Counted from the first letter of the stretch, positions 20,095-29,702 are shown. The stretch: DNA of 30,046 bases from an uncultured Clostridia bacterium (GCA_934631985.1 CAKTYE010000027.1:1-30046); one strand, 5' to 3'. Program-made: numbers and translations. The notes: generated from the letters alone by a model not told the origin.

Positions 20095-20862
20095 ATGGCA
20101 CTGCTGGAAATTCGTCATGTAAAGAAGATTTATACCACCCGCTTCGGCGGCAATCAGGTGACCGCCCTGCGGGATGTGAATTTTGCCGTGGAGGACGGCG
20201 AATATGTCGCCATTATGGGCGAGAGCGGCGCGGGCAAGACCACGCTGCTCAACATTCTTGCCGCGCTGGACAAGCCCACCTCCGGCGAGGTGCTGCTGGA
20301 CGGACACGACGTCACCCAGCTGAGCGACAAGGCCCTCAGCGCCTTCCGCCGGGATCATCTGGGCTTTGTGTTTCAGGATTTCAACCTGCTGGACACCTTT
20401 TCCCTGCGGGATAACATTTTTCTGCCGCTGGTGCTGGCAGGCAAGCCCTATCAGGACATGAACGCCCGGCTGAAGCCCATTGCGGAAAAGCTGGGCATCA
20501 CCGAGCTGTTGGACAAGTATCCCTACGAGGTCTCCGGCGGACAGAAGCAGCGCGCCGCCGTGGCCCGTGCGCTCATCACCATGCCCCGGCTCATCCTGGC
20601 GGACGAACCCACCGGCGCGCTTGACTCCCACGCCACGGACAGCCTGCTGGCCCTGTTCAGCGACATTAACGAGGGCGGACAGACGCTGCTGATGGTCACC
20701 CACAGCGTGAAGGCGGCAAGCCATGCAGGCCGGGTGCTTTTTCTGCGGGACGGCGAGGTGTATCATCAGCTGTACCGCGGCGGCATGAGCTATGAGGAGA
20801 TGTTCGCCAAAATTTCCGATACTCTGACCATCCTGACCACGGGCGGTGAGCTACATGCGTAA
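20095..20862 (+). CDS. BceA-type ABC transporter ATPase
   Basis: A 255-residue ATPase of the MacB/BceA group that powers resistance to, and sensing of, cell-wall-active peptides such as bacitracin. Walker A GESGAGKTT is at residues 42-50, Q-loop VFQDFNLL follows, signature VSGGQKQR near residue 145, Walker B LILADEPTGALD near residue 165, and H-loop MVTHS near 200. ATG 20095 is used: AAGGAGG (20077-20083) lies 11 bases upstream, and an ATG at 20074 overlaps that site. The stop overlaps the permease start by 8 bases. It is controlled by the BceR-like operator just upstream; the matching kinase and regulator genes are not in the window. Confidence 0.9.
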   Translation: MALLEIRHVKKIYTTRFGGNQVTALRDVNFAVEDGEYVAIMGESGAGKTTLLNILAALDKPTSGEVLLDGHDVTQLSDKALSAFRRDHLGFVFQDFNLLDTFSLRDNIFLPLVLAGKPYQDMNARLKPIAEKLGITELLDKYPYEVSGGQKQRAAVARALITMPRLILADEPTGALDSHATDSLLALFSDINEGGQTLLMVTHSVKAASHAGRVLFLRDGEVYHQLYRGGMSYEEMFAKISDTLTILTTGGELHA

Positions 20863-22873
20863 GCTGACGTTCTACGCCCGGCTGGCGGCGCAGAATCTGC
20901 GCAAGAACAGCATCTTTTACGGCCCGAACCTGCTGGTCTGCAGCCTGTGCACGGCGCTGCTATACATCATCCGCTACCTGACCTATGCTAAGATCGTGGA
21001 GCGCGGCGCCGCCACCATCGGCTTCATGCTGTCCATGGGTACCTTTGTGCTGGCGCTGATGGTGCTGAGCATCCTCATCTACGCCAACGGCTTCATTATG
21101 AAGCGCCGCCAGAAGGAGCTGGGGCTGTACAACATCCTCGGCATGGAAAAGCGGCAGGTTGGCCATGTGCTGATCCTGGAATCCCTTTTTCTGGCCATGC
21201 TGAGCATCGTGCTGGGCCTTGGCACGGGCATCCTGTTTTCCAAGCTGGCGCTGATGGGGCTGCTTCGGCTGCTGCAATTCGACATTCCGCTGGGCTTCAG
21301 CGTCTCCGTTCCCGCCCTGACGGAAACGGTGGAAATGGTGGGCGCGGTGTTCCTGCTGCTGATCCTGCGCAACCTGTGGCTCCTTCACATCTCCCGCCCG
21401 GTCGATCTGCTGCACAGCGGCAATGTAGGCGAAACAGAGCCCCGCAGCCGCAACCTGATGGCGCTGCTGGGCATTGTGTGTCTGGGCACGGGCTACGGCC
21501 TTGCCGTGACCATCCAAAACCCGCTGGTGGCCCTCAGCACCTTCTTCGGCGCGGTGATCCTGGTCATCCTCGGCACCTACTGCCTGTTTACGGCGGTGTC
21601 CGTTGCGGTGCTGAAATCCCTGCGCCGGGATAAACGCTTTTACTATCAGCCCCGGCACTTCACCGCCGTGTCCGGCCTGCTGTACCGCATGAAGCAGAAC
21701 GCCAAGGGCATGCACAACATCTGCATTCTGATGACCATGCTGCTGGTGACGGTCTCCACCACCTTCTGCCTGTATGCAGGCTCGGAAAGCGCACTGAACG
21801 CCATGTATCCCGACAGCGTTTCCGCAAGCATCCTGATGACCCCCGAGGAGCTGGAACAGGCCGATCTGCCCCTCCTTCGAGACGCCTTCACCGCCTGGGC
21901 CGAGGAAAACGACCTGCCCACCGATACGCTACAGGACTGCCTTCAGCTGGATTTCACGGTGCTGAAGTCCGGCGACGGCTTCACCATGGACCTGAACGTC
22001 GGCAACGGCTACGGCAACATCAGCGTTGCCAACCTGTACATCCTGCATTGCAGCCTGCTTTCGGACTACAATCGCTTCACGGGCGCAAATCTGACGCTGG
22101 AGCCTGGCTCCGCCTACGCCTTCCTGACCACCGGCATCACCCTGGGCGATGACCTCCAGTTGGACGGCCTCACGCTGCACATTCAGGGCCTGCTGCCCGA
22201 AATGCCGCTGCACACCGGGCATAACAGCCTTGTCACCCTGAGCAAGGGCATCATCTATCTGGTGCTGCCGGACGAAGCCGCGCTGATGGAGCTTTACCAG
22301 GCGCAGGCCGAGGCCTACGGCACAGGCGCAAGCACGCTGGATTATTTTCTGGCCCTGAACCCCGATGTGCCGGACGCGCAGCTCGAAGCCGCGTATCCCA
22401 GCCTGCGCAAAGCAATTCTCAACGCCACAGACTACGCCTGCTCCTTCTCCTGCCGTTCCACCGCCAGGGCGGATTACTACGGCATGAACGGCGGCTTCCT
22501 GTTCCTTGGACTTTTCCTGGGGCTGGCCTTCCTGATCGCCGCCGTGCTGATGATCTACTACAAGCAGATCTCCGAGGGCTTTGAGGATCGGCAGCGGTTC
22601 ATCATTCTGCAAAAGGTGGGCATGAGCCGCGCAGAGGTGCGGGCCACCATCCGCACCCAGGTGCTGATGATCTTCTTCCTGCCGCTGCTGGTGGCAGCGG
22701 TGCATGTGGCCTTTGCTTTCCCCATGATCTCGAAGCTGCTGCTGCTTTTCGGGCTGAACAATCAGCAGTTGTTCCTTCTCTGCACACTGGCGACGTTCCT
22801 AATCTCCGCGCTGGTGTACACCGTGGTCTACCTGCTCACCGCAAAGAAATATTATCAGATCGTCAAGCTGTAA
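20855..22873 (+). CDS. BceB-type FtsX-family permease
   Basis: A 672-residue membrane protein with the ten-helix layout of BceB permeases: one helix near residue 30, groups of helices to about residue 320, a large outside domain of roughly 200 residues (about 320-530, between helices seven and eight), then three C-terminal helices with the FtsX-type GFEDRQRFIILQKVGMS segment. Such proteins bind peptide-lipid complexes and relay the signal to a BceS-type kinase. The start is ATG 20855, eight bases inside the end of the ATPase gene; GTG 20846 is an alternative. Terminator at 22880-22918. Confidence 0.9.
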   Translation: MRKLTFYARLAAQNLRKNSIFYGPNLLVCSLCTALLYIIRYLTYAKIVERGAATIGFMLSMGTFVLALMVLSILIYANGFIMKRRQKELGLYNILGMEKRQVGHVLILESLFLAMLSIVLGLGTGILFSKLALMGLLRLLQFDIPLGFSVSVPALTETVEMVGAVFLLLILRNLWLLHISRPVDLLHSGNVGETEPRSRNLMALLGIVCLGTGYGLAVTIQNPLVALSTFFGAVILVILGTYCLFTAVSVAVLKSLRRDKRFYYQPRHFTAVSGLLYRMKQNAKGMHNICILMTMLLVTVSTTFCLYAGSESALNAMYPDSVSASILMTPEELEQADLPLLRDAFTAWAEENDLPTDTLQDCLQLDFTVLKSGDGFTMDLNVGNGYGNISVANLYILHCSLLSDYNRFTGANLTLEPGSAYAFLTTGITLGDDLQLDGLTLHIQGLLPEMPLHTGHNSLVTLSKGIIYLVLPDEAALMELYQAQAEAYGTGASTLDYFLALNPDVPDAQLEAAYPSLRKAILNATDYACSFSCRSTARADYYGMNGGFLFLGLFLGLAFLIAAVLMIYYKQISEGFEDRQRFIILQKVGMSRAEVRATIRTQVLMIFFLPLLVAAVHVAFAFPMISKLLLLFGLNNQQLFLLCTLATFLISALVYTVVYLLTAKKYYQIVKL

Positions 22874-22879
22874 AAAGAG

Positions 22880-22918
22880 CCGCAGTCCCCCTTCTGCATC
22901 CGGGGGCTGCGGTTTTTT
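22880..22918 (+). terminator. Terminator after bceAB
   Basis: CCGCAG plus CCCCC (22880-22891) pair with GGGGG plus CTGCGG (22902-22912) around a one-base bulge, followed by six T residues (22913-22918). Confidence 0.85.
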
Positions 22919-22994
22919 GCACCCGTTTTGCAGGCAGGAAAGCGGCTCCCGCGCGGCGAAATGTCCAGCATCACACACCAAAGGAGTAAGGGCT

Positions 22995-23675
22995 TTGTAT
23001 CGCTATTTACTGACAGACAACGACAACACCCTGATGGATTTTACCGCCGCAGAGCATCACGCGCTGCTAACCTATCTGGCAAGCTGGTCTATTCCGAATG
23101 CAGAGGAAGCCGCCGTCCTCTACCGCAGGCTGAATGCGGAATGCTGGGCGGCGCTGGAGCGCGGCGAGATCACCCTGGAGCGGCTGAAGTCCTTGCGCTT
23201 CGAGCACTTTCTTGCCGCCCTGGGCAGGGATGACCTGGACCCCGCCGCCGTCAGCCGCGGCTATGAAAACGAGCTGAGCAAGTGCGGCTTTCTGCTGCCC
23301 GGCGCAGAGGAATTTCTGCGCCATGTGAAGGAGCGCATGTCCATTGCGCTGGTGACCAACGGCGTCAGCCGCATTCAGCGGGGACGACTGCAAAACAGCC
23401 CCATCACACCCTTGCTTTCCGCCATCATCATTTCCGAGGAGCATCATATTTCCAAGCCCGACCCGCGCATGGCGGAGCTTGCGCTGGCAGCGCTGGGCTG
23501 CACGGACAAGCGGGAGGCCGTCTTTCTTGGCGACAGCTTAACCGCAGATATTGCCTGCGCCCGCGCCGCAGGCATTGACAGCATTTGGCTGGCTCCCGAG
23601 GGCAAAGCCGACGCAAGCGCAACGTACACGGTGCATTCCCTGCAAGAAGCCGAAAAGCTCCTGCTGGAAGCCTAA
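22995..23675 (+). CDS. HAD-family hydrolase, YjjG/YfnB type
   Basis: A 226-residue phosphatase of HAD subfamily IA. Motif I is DNDNT (catalytic Asp near residue 8), motif II TNG with G-V-S-R-I-Q, motif III lysine in ISKPDP, and motif IV FLGDSLTADI. The sequence around motif II and the length match the YjjG/YfnB pyrimidine 5'-nucleotidase group (TIGR02254), which clears nucleotide monophosphates, including damaged ones; the natural substrate is inferred. The start is TTG 22995: AAGGAG (22981-22986) lies 8 bases upstream and the protein then opens MYRYLLTDND. A longer frame from 22917 overlaps the preceding terminator. Confidence 0.85.
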   Translation: MYRYLLTDNDNTLMDFTAAEHHALLTYLASWSIPNAEEAAVLYRRLNAECWAALERGEITLERLKSLRFEHFLAALGRDDLDPAAVSRGYENELSKCGFLLPGAEEFLRHVKERMSIALVTNGVSRIQRGRLQNSPITPLLSAIIISEEHHISKPDPRMAELALAALGCTDKREAVFLGDSLTADIACARAAGIDSIWLAPEGKADASATYTVHSLQEAEKLLLEA

Positions 23676-23686
23676 AAGCCAGGCAG

Positions 23687-23734
23687 AAAAGCCTTCCCCC
23701 GCTGGAGAAGGTGTCCCGAAGGAACGGATGAGGT
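23687..23734 (+). repeat. Small intergenic repeat, copy 2
   Basis: Shares its AAAAGCC start, GGTGTCCCGAAGG core, ACGGA and GAGGT end with the unit at 54-99. It lies between the HAD gene and the acn terminator, again intergenic. The first stem is degraded compared with copy 1. Confidence 0.6.
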
Positions 23735-23755
23735 CACCCCATCTCCACCCATACA

Positions 23756-23794
23756 AAACGGGAGCGTGCATCCCTTCGACACACGCTCCCGTTT
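23756..23794. terminator. Terminator after acn, usable from both sides
   Basis: A perfect 13-bp stem, AAACGGGAGCGTG (23756-23768) with CACGCTCCCGTTT (23782-23794). The minus strand reads CGTTTTG after the stem; the plus strand ends GTTTCC. It lies between the converging HAD and acn genes. Confidence 0.8.
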
Positions 23795-23814
23795 CCTAAT
23801 ACGCGATTTTCTGC

Positions 23815-25752
23815 TTACTTCTTCCCCTGCTGTTCGCGGGTGTAGTTCAGCAGACCGCCCGCCAGCAGCATGCCGCGCTGACGCTCAGTCAGCGGCAGCA
23901 GCACCTCATAGTCATGCCCCTTGGTGACGTTGCGTACGGTCAGCCGTTCTTCCCCTGCGGCAATGGCCTCCCGCACCCGGGGCAGCGTCAGCTCATCCAT
24001 GGGCGCAATGTCATCATAGTCCGCCTCCTGAGCAAAGGTCAGCGGCAGAATGCCGTTATTGATCAGGTTTGCCTGATGGATGCGGGCGAAGGATTTCGCG
24101 ATCACCGCGCGGATGCCCAGATACAGCGGCACCAGCGCCGCATGCTCCCGGCTGGAGCCCTGCCCGTAGTTCTGCCCCGCGACCAGCATACCGCCCTTTT
24201 CCGCGCGGGCGCGGGCCGGGAACGTGGGGTCTACGGGACTCAGGCAATAATCGCTCAAATACGGGATATTGCTGCGGAAGGGCAGCAGCTTGGCATTGGA
24301 GGGCATGATGTGATCTGTGGTGATGTTGTCCTCCATCTTCACCAGCACCTTGCCGGAGACCTCGGGCGCAAGGGCCTTGCCCATGGGGAAGGGCTGGATG
24401 TTCGGGCCGCGTACCACCTCCACCTCGGCCTCATGCCCCGGCTCCACCGGCGGAATGGTCAGGTTGTCGTTGATCTCAAAATGCTCGGGCTGAGGAATGG
24501 TCAGGTCTATGTCCAGCGTGCGAGGATCGGTCAGCACACCTGTCAGGGCGGAGATCGCCGCCGTTTCGCAGCTCACCAGATAAATGCCTGCGGAAGCGGT
24601 TCCGCTGCGGGCATAGAAGTTGCGGTTATTGGTGCGCAGGGACACCGCGCCCGTGCGGGGGCTTTGCCCCATACCGATGCAAGGGCCGCAGGCCGTTTCC
24701 AAAATGCGCGCGCCTGCCGTCATCATGTCCGCCAGCGCACCGTTGCGGGCCAGCATGGTCAGCACCTGACGGCTGCCGGGGCCAATGACCAGGGACACCT
24801 CCGGATGAACGCGCTTGCCCTTCAAAATGCGGGCCACGCGCATCATGTCCTGATAGCTGGAATTGGTGCAGGAGCCGATAAACACCTGATCCACGCGAAT
24901 GGGGCCGGCCTCCGTCACCGTCACAACGTTGTCCGGCATATGAGGACGGGCCACCAGCGGCTCCAGGGCGCTCAGGTCGATCTCGATTGTCTCGTCATAC
25001 GTTGCGTCCGGGTCGGCGGCAAGGGCGCGCCAATCCGCTTCACGCTCCTGCGCACGAAGGAATGCGCGGGTCACCTCGTCGCTGGGGAAAACCGAGGTGG
25101 TCGCGCCCAACTCCGCGCCCATGTTGGCAATGGTGGCGCGTTCCGGGACGGTCAGCGTTTCCACGCCGGGGCCGGTATATTCCATCACACGGCCCACGCC
25201 GCCCTTCACGGTCAGGCGGCGAAGCAGCTCCAAAATAATGTCCTTTGCCGCCACCCCATGGGATAGCTTGCCCGTCAGGTGAACGTTCACCACCTTGGGG
25301 CAGGGTAGGTAATATGCGCCGCCGCCCATGGCTACGGCTACATCCAGTCCGCCTGCACCGATGGCCAGCATGCCGATGCCGCCGCCGGTGGGCGTGTGGC
25401 TGTCGCTGCCCAACAGCGTCCAGCCGGGGATACCGTAACGCTCCAAATGCACTTGGTGGCAGATGCCGTTGCCGGGCTTGGAACACCAAATGCCATGCTT
25501 GCGGGTGACCGTCTGGATATACTGCTGATCGTCAGCGTTTTCAAAGCCCGTTTGCAGGGTGTTGTGGTCGATATAGGCCACTGAGCGCCGGGTGCGCACC
25601 CGCTCCACGCCCATGGCTTCGAATTGCAGATAGGCCATGGTGCCGGTGGAATCCTGGGTAAGGGTCTGGTCGATGCGGATGGCGATCTCCTCGCCAGAGA
25701 TCAGCTGTCCGCTGACCAGGTGATCCGCAAGAATCTTTTGCGTCAAATTCAT
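23815..25752 (-). CDS. acn: Aconitate hydratase
   Basis: A 645-residue [4Fe-4S] enzyme that interconverts citrate and isocitrate in the oxidative or reductive branch of the citric acid cycle. Cluster cysteines appear in GSCTNSSYQDM and in ACGPCIGMGQ; substrate-binding segments include GSDSHTPTGGGIG, RTNNRNFYARSG and the C-terminal swivel-domain GSSREHAALVP. The length matches the roughly 640-residue aconitase form of many anaerobes and is shorter than the 890-residue AcnA. ATG 25752 has GGAGG nine bases upstream; the frame reaching 25923 crosses the promoter. It is a single-gene unit with consensus promoter and a palindromic site at the start of transcription. No citrate synthase or isocitrate dehydrogenase gene is adjacent. 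Confidence 0.93.
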   Translation of the reverse strand: MNLTQKILADHLVSGQLISGEEIAIRIDQTLTQDSTGTMAYLQFEAMGVERVRTRRSVAYIDHNTLQTGFENADDQQYIQTVTRKHGIWCSKPGNGICHQVHLERYGIPGWTLLGSDSHTPTGGGIGMLAIGAGGLDVAVAMGGGAYYLPCPKVVNVHLTGKLSHGVAAKDIILELLRRLTVKGGVGRVMEYTGPGVETLTVPERATIANMGAELGATTSVFPSDEVTRAFLRAQEREADWRALAADPDATYDETIEIDLSALEPLVARPHMPDNVVTVTEAGPIRVDQVFIGSCTNSSYQDMMRVARILKGKRVHPEVSLVIGPGSRQVLTMLARNGALADMMTAGARILETACGPCIGMGQSPRTGAVSLRTNNRNFYARSGTASAGIYLVSCETAAISALTGVLTDPRTLDIDLTIPQPEHFEINDNLTIPPVEPGHEAEVEVVRGPNIQPFPMGKALAPEVSGKVLVKMEDNITTDHIMPSNAKLLPFRSNIPYLSDYCLSPVDPTFPARARAEKGGMLVAGQNYGQGSSREHAALVPLYLGIRAVIAKSFARIHQANLINNGILPLTFAQEADYDDIAPMDELTLPRVREAIAAGEERLTVRNVTKGHDYEVLLPLTERQRGMLLAGGLLNYTREQQGKK

Positions 25753-25800
25753 GTATGATGTCCTCCAAAGCATTGTCTCGTCATTGAGCCGCCCAGGGTT

Positions 25801-25810
25801 TTGTATACAA
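25801..25810. promoter_or_regulatory. Palindromic operator candidate before acn
   Basis: TTGTATACAA, a perfect 10-base palindrome, lies about 5-14 bases downstream of the predicted acn start site, where a repressor would block transcription. The form (TTGT..ACAA) resembles sites of GntR-family regulators; which regulator binds is unknown. Confidence 0.45.
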
Positions 25811-25821
25811 TATGCAAGCGT

Positions 25822-25850
25822 ATCGTAACAGCCCGGGCAGGGAATGTCAA
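25822..25850 (-). promoter_or_regulatory. Sigma-A promoter for acn
   Basis: On the minus strand a perfect TTGACA (25850-25845), 17-base spacer, then TACGAT (25827-25822). Confidence 0.75.
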
Positions 25851-25914
25851 GGCAAAGACATGGAAAGAACAATGCTGACCTTGAAAGCTGTTGACTTTTA
25901 GCATGATGCTGCGC

Positions 25915-25964
25915 AAAAAGCAAGCCCCTCGCACCATGCCGCTGTGCATGGCCCGAGGGGCTTG
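25915..25964 (-). terminator. Terminator of the liv operon
   Basis: CAAGCCCCTCG (25921-25931) pairs perfectly with CGAGGGGCTTG (25954-25964), with an inner CCATGC/GCATGG stem; on the minus strand C and five T residues follow (25920-25915). Confidence 0.85.
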
Positions 25965-25982
25965 CCGTTTCATCAAAATATA

Positions 25983-26705
25983 TCAGCTTCCCAGATATGC
26001 CTTACGCACATCATCGTTGGTCAGCAGCTCCTGCGCGGGGCCTTCCATGGAAATGCGGCCCGTTTCCAGCACATAGGCACGGTCGGCAATGGACAGGGCC
26101 ATCTGCGCATTCTGCTCCACCAGCAGCACGGTCACGCCCGCCCGGTGCAGCTCTTTCACAATGTCGAAGATCTGCTCCACCAGAATGGGGGCCAGACCCA
26201 TGGACGGCTCGTCCAGCATCAGCAGCTTGGGCTTGCTCATCAGGGCGCGGGCCATGGCAAGCATCTGCTGCTCGCCGCCGGAAAGCGTGCCTGCTACCTG
26301 CTTTTCGCGCTCCTTCAGGCGGGGAAAGCGGGTAAACATCTCCTCCATGGAGCCGGGAATTTCACTGGCGGGGCGGGTATAGCCGCCCATTTCCAGATTC
26401 TCGCGCACAGTCATCTGCTGGAACACGCGGCGGCCCTCGGGACACAGCGCCATGCCATGGGAAACGATCTTGCTGGAGGGAATGGTGGTCAGGTTCACAC
26501 CGTCAAAGACGATGCTGCCCGTCCGGGGATGCAGCAGACCTGCCACGGTGTTCAGCGTGGTGGACTTACCCGCGCCGTTCGCGCCGATCAGCGTCACGAT
26601 CTCGTCGGGATACACCTCAAAGCTGATGCCCTTGATGGCGTGGATGGCTCCGTAATAAACGTTGAGGTCCTCGACCTTCAGAAGCGGCTTGACGTTCTCG
26701 CTCAT
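25983..26705 (-). CDS. livF: Branched-chain amino-acid ABC transporter ATPase LivF
   Basis: A 240-residue ATPase, the second nucleotide-binding subunit of the HAAT-type importer for leucine, isoleucine and valine. Walker A GANGAGKST (41-49), signature LSGGEQQM, Walker B LLMLDEPSMGLAP, and the LivF-typical CPEGRRVFQQMTV segment are all present. Length is normal. Its ATG overlaps the livG stop in an ATGA (26705-26702), which points to coupled translation. Last gene of the operon; terminator at 25915-25964. Confidence 0.94.
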   Translation of the reverse strand: MSENVKPLLKVEDLNVYYGAIHAIKGISFEVYPDEIVTLIGANGAGKSTTLNTVAGLLHPRTGSIVFDGVNLTTIPSSKIVSHGMALCPEGRRVFQQMTVRENLEMGGYTRPASEIPGSMEEMFTRFPRLKEREKQVAGTLSGGEQQMLAMARALMSKPKLLMLDEPSMGLAPILVEQIFDIVKELHRAGVTVLLVEQNAQMALSIADRAYVLETGRISMEGPAQELLTNDDVRKAYLGS

Positions 26706-27562
26706 TTCGCTTCCTCCTTCTGCTTGCCCAGATAGGCCTCAATGACCACCGGGTTGCGCTGGATTTCCGCCGCCGTTCCCTTAGCAATCACCTTGCCGTA
26801 GTTCAGCACGCAGATGCCCTCGCAGATGCCCATGACCAGATTCATGTCATGCTCGATGAGCATCACGGCGATCTGGAACTGATCGCGAATCTTGATGATG
26901 TTATGCATCAGCTCCTCTGTCTCATGGGGGTTCATGCCCGCCGCCGGCTCGTCCAGCAGCAGCAGGGAGGGATTCGTCGCCAGTGCGCGGACGATCTCCA
27001 GCCGGCGCTGCGCACCATAGGGCAGGGAACCGGCCTTGACGTTTGCCATGTCCTGCATGTTGAAGATGGAAAGCAGCTCCAGGGACTTTTCATGCTGCAC
27101 CTTCTCCTGCCGCCAGTATGCCGGCAGGCGGAAGATGCCCGTCATCATGTTGTATTTCACCTGATTGTGCAGGCCAATGCGCACATTGTCCTCCACGGTC
27201 ATGTTGTTGAACAGGCGAATGTTCTGGAAGGTACGGGCAATGCCCAGCCGGTTGGCCTGAATGGTGTTCATGCCCGCCGTGTCCTTGCCGTTGATCAGCA
27301 CCGTACCCGTAGTGGGCTGGTACACCTTGGTCAGCAGGTTGAACACAGTAGTCTTGCCTGCGCCGTTGGGGCCGATCAGGCCTGCAATCTCCGTTTTGCC
27401 GATGGTCAGGTCGAAGTCCTCTACGGCCTTCAGGCCGCCGAACTCAATGCCCAGGTGGCGGGCCTCCAGCACGGGCTGCTTGCCCAGGTCGCGCTCAGGC
27501 ACAATACCCTCGCTGGGAACGGGCACCATCTTGGTATCCAGCATACGCTTGACGGGACTCAT
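26702..27562 (-). CDS. livG: Branched-chain amino-acid ABC transporter ATPase LivG
   Basis: A 286-residue ATPase, the partner of LivF. Walker A GPNGAGKTT is at residues 64-72, signature LPYGAQRRLEI, Walker B LLLDEPAAGMNPHE, and the LivG-specific RTFQNIRLFNNMTVEDN segment is present. About 30 residues before the ATPase core (rich in V, P, E) make it longer than the usual 255; ATG 27562 has GGAGG nine bases upstream and overlaps the livM stop as ATGA, so the extension seems real. M12 is an alternative start without support. Confidence 0.93.
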   Translation of the reverse strand: MSPVKRMLDTKMVPVPSEGIVPERDLGKQPVLEARHLGIEFGGLKAVEDFDLTIGKTEIAGLIGPNGAGKTTVFNLLTKVYQPTTGTVLINGKDTAGMNTIQANRLGIARTFQNIRLFNNMTVEDNVRIGLHNQVKYNMMTGIFRLPAYWRQEKVQHEKSLELLSIFNMQDMANVKAGSLPYGAQRRLEIVRALATNPSLLLLDEPAAGMNPHETEELMHNIIKIRDQFQIAVMLIEHDMNLVMGICEGICVLNYGKVIAKGTAAEIQRNPVVIEAYLGKQKEEAK

Positions 27563-28614
27563 GCAGCTTCTCCTCCCTTCGCCTTCGGACCCTTACGGAA
27601 CTTCGGGTACAGCTTGGTGGTGATGTTGGTCAGGATGGGGCTGTTGGTCAGCAGCATCACCAGGATCAGCACGATGGCGTAAACCAGCATGCGGTAATCT
27701 GCAAAAGCGCGCAGCAGCTCTGGCAGCACCGTCAGCACTGTTGCCGCAATGACCGAGCCACGGATGTTGCCGATGCCGCCCAGCACCACAAACACCAGCA
27801 CCAGAATGGAGGTATCAAACTTAAATTTGCTTGCCGTGACGGTGGAGAAGTTCAGGCCAAACAGCGCGCCCGCCATGCCTGCCAGCACCGCGGACACCAC
27901 AAAGGCTATCATCTTGTACTTCGTCACCGGAATGCCCACGGACTCCGCCGCAATGCGATTGTCGCGGCAGGCCATAATGGCGCGGCCCGCCCGGCTGTTG
28001 ATCAGATTCAGCACCACAAACAGCGTGAACAGGATCAGCGCGAAGCCCATGCCGAAGGTGGCGATCTTCGCAATGCCCGTTGCGCCGATGGGGCCGTTGA
28101 CAATCAGCGTACCCGGCAGGTTGGGATTCAGGAAGCCCACATGCAGTGCGCCGCCGTCCAGCGAAACATACAGGCAGTTCAGCACGTTGCGGATGATCTC
28201 GCCAAAGGCCAGCGTAACAATGGCCAGATAGTCGCCGCGCAGCCGCAGCACGGGGATGCCGATCAGCACGCCCGCAATGCCCGCCGTCACGCCGCCGCAC
28301 AGCATGGCAATAATCAGCCGCACCACGGTGTTTTCCAACTGGAACGCCGCCAGCAGCCAGGTAGAGACGATCGCGCCCGTAAACGCGCCAACGCTCATGA
28401 AGCCCGCGTGACCCAGGCTCAGCTCACCCGAAATGCCAACCGTCAGATTCAGGGAAACCGCCATGACCACATACACGCAGATCGGCACCAGCTGCCCCTT
28501 GAAGGAGCGGGTCATCTGCCCGTTTTGAATCATCATTTGACAAAAGAGGAAGGCGGCAATCACGATCCCGTAGGTGATAAGATTGCTCACCAGGGTTTTT
28601 CTTGTCTTTTTCAT
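27559..28614 (-). CDS. livM: Branched-chain amino-acid ABC permease LivM
   Basis: A 351-residue membrane subunit with about eight to ten helices. It has the LivM pattern AVSLNLTVGISGELSLGHAGFMSVGAF near residue 55 and the coupling segment GRAIMACRDNRIAAESVGIPVTKYK. The start is set at ATG 28614, preceded by GAGGTG inside the livH stop region; an upstream in-frame start at 28638 would overlap livH by 14 bases. The stop overlaps livG (ATGA). Confidence 0.92.
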   Translation of the reverse strand: MKKTRKTLVSNLITYGIVIAAFLFCQMMIQNGQMTRSFKGQLVPICVYVVMAVSLNLTVGISGELSLGHAGFMSVGAFTGAIVSTWLLAAFQLENTVVRLIIAMLCGGVTAGIAGVLIGIPVLRLRGDYLAIVTLAFGEIIRNVLNCLYVSLDGGALHVGFLNPNLPGTLIVNGPIGATGIAKIATFGMGFALILFTLFVVLNLINSRAGRAIMACRDNRIAAESVGIPVTKYKMIAFVVSAVLAGMAGALFGLNFSTVTASKFKFDTSILVLVFVVLGGIGNIRGSVIAATVLTVLPELLRAFADYRMLVYAIVLILVMLLTNSPILTNITTKLYPKFRKGPKAKGGEAA

Positions 28615-28624
28615 GTGCGCCACC

Positions 28625-29509
<885 letters not shown>

Positions 29510-29563
29510 ACTCCACAACCTCTCCCTCGTCGTTTGTTTTTTGGATCCTGCGTACCTTATGGA

Positions 29564-29591
29564 AATATACACAGAAGGTAATCAGCATCAA
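29564..29591 (-). promoter_or_regulatory. Internal promoter for livHMGF
   Basis: On the minus strand TTGATG (29591-29586), 16-base spacer, then TATATT (29569-29564). The -35 box and most of the spacer lie within one arm of an inverted repeat. Confidence 0.6.
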
Positions 29592-29629
29592 TCAGCCGTC
29601 ACGCGCGCTTGACTGATGTTGATTACCTT
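29575..29629. repeat. Inverted repeat over the livH promoter
   Basis: The 16 bases at 29575-29590 pair with 29614-29629 with a single mismatch that is a G-T wobble, separated by 23 bases that themselves contain GTCA...TGAC. It follows the livJ terminator and covers the -35/spacer region of the livH promoter, so it may be a repressor or activator site, or an RNA stem in read-through message from livJ. Confidence 0.6.
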
Positions 29630-29662
29630 GCACTGCGCTCACATTTCTTTGACGATGACGAC

Positions 29663-29702
29663 AAAAGCCGCCCAATCTCCGCCTAAGCAGAAGTTGGGCG
29701 GC
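29663..29702 (-). terminator. Terminator between livJ and livH
   Basis: GCCGCCCAA (29667-29675) pairs with TTGGGCGGC (29694-29702); on the minus strand TTTT follows (29666-29663). This lets the binding protein be made in excess over the membrane subunits. Confidence 0.8.
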
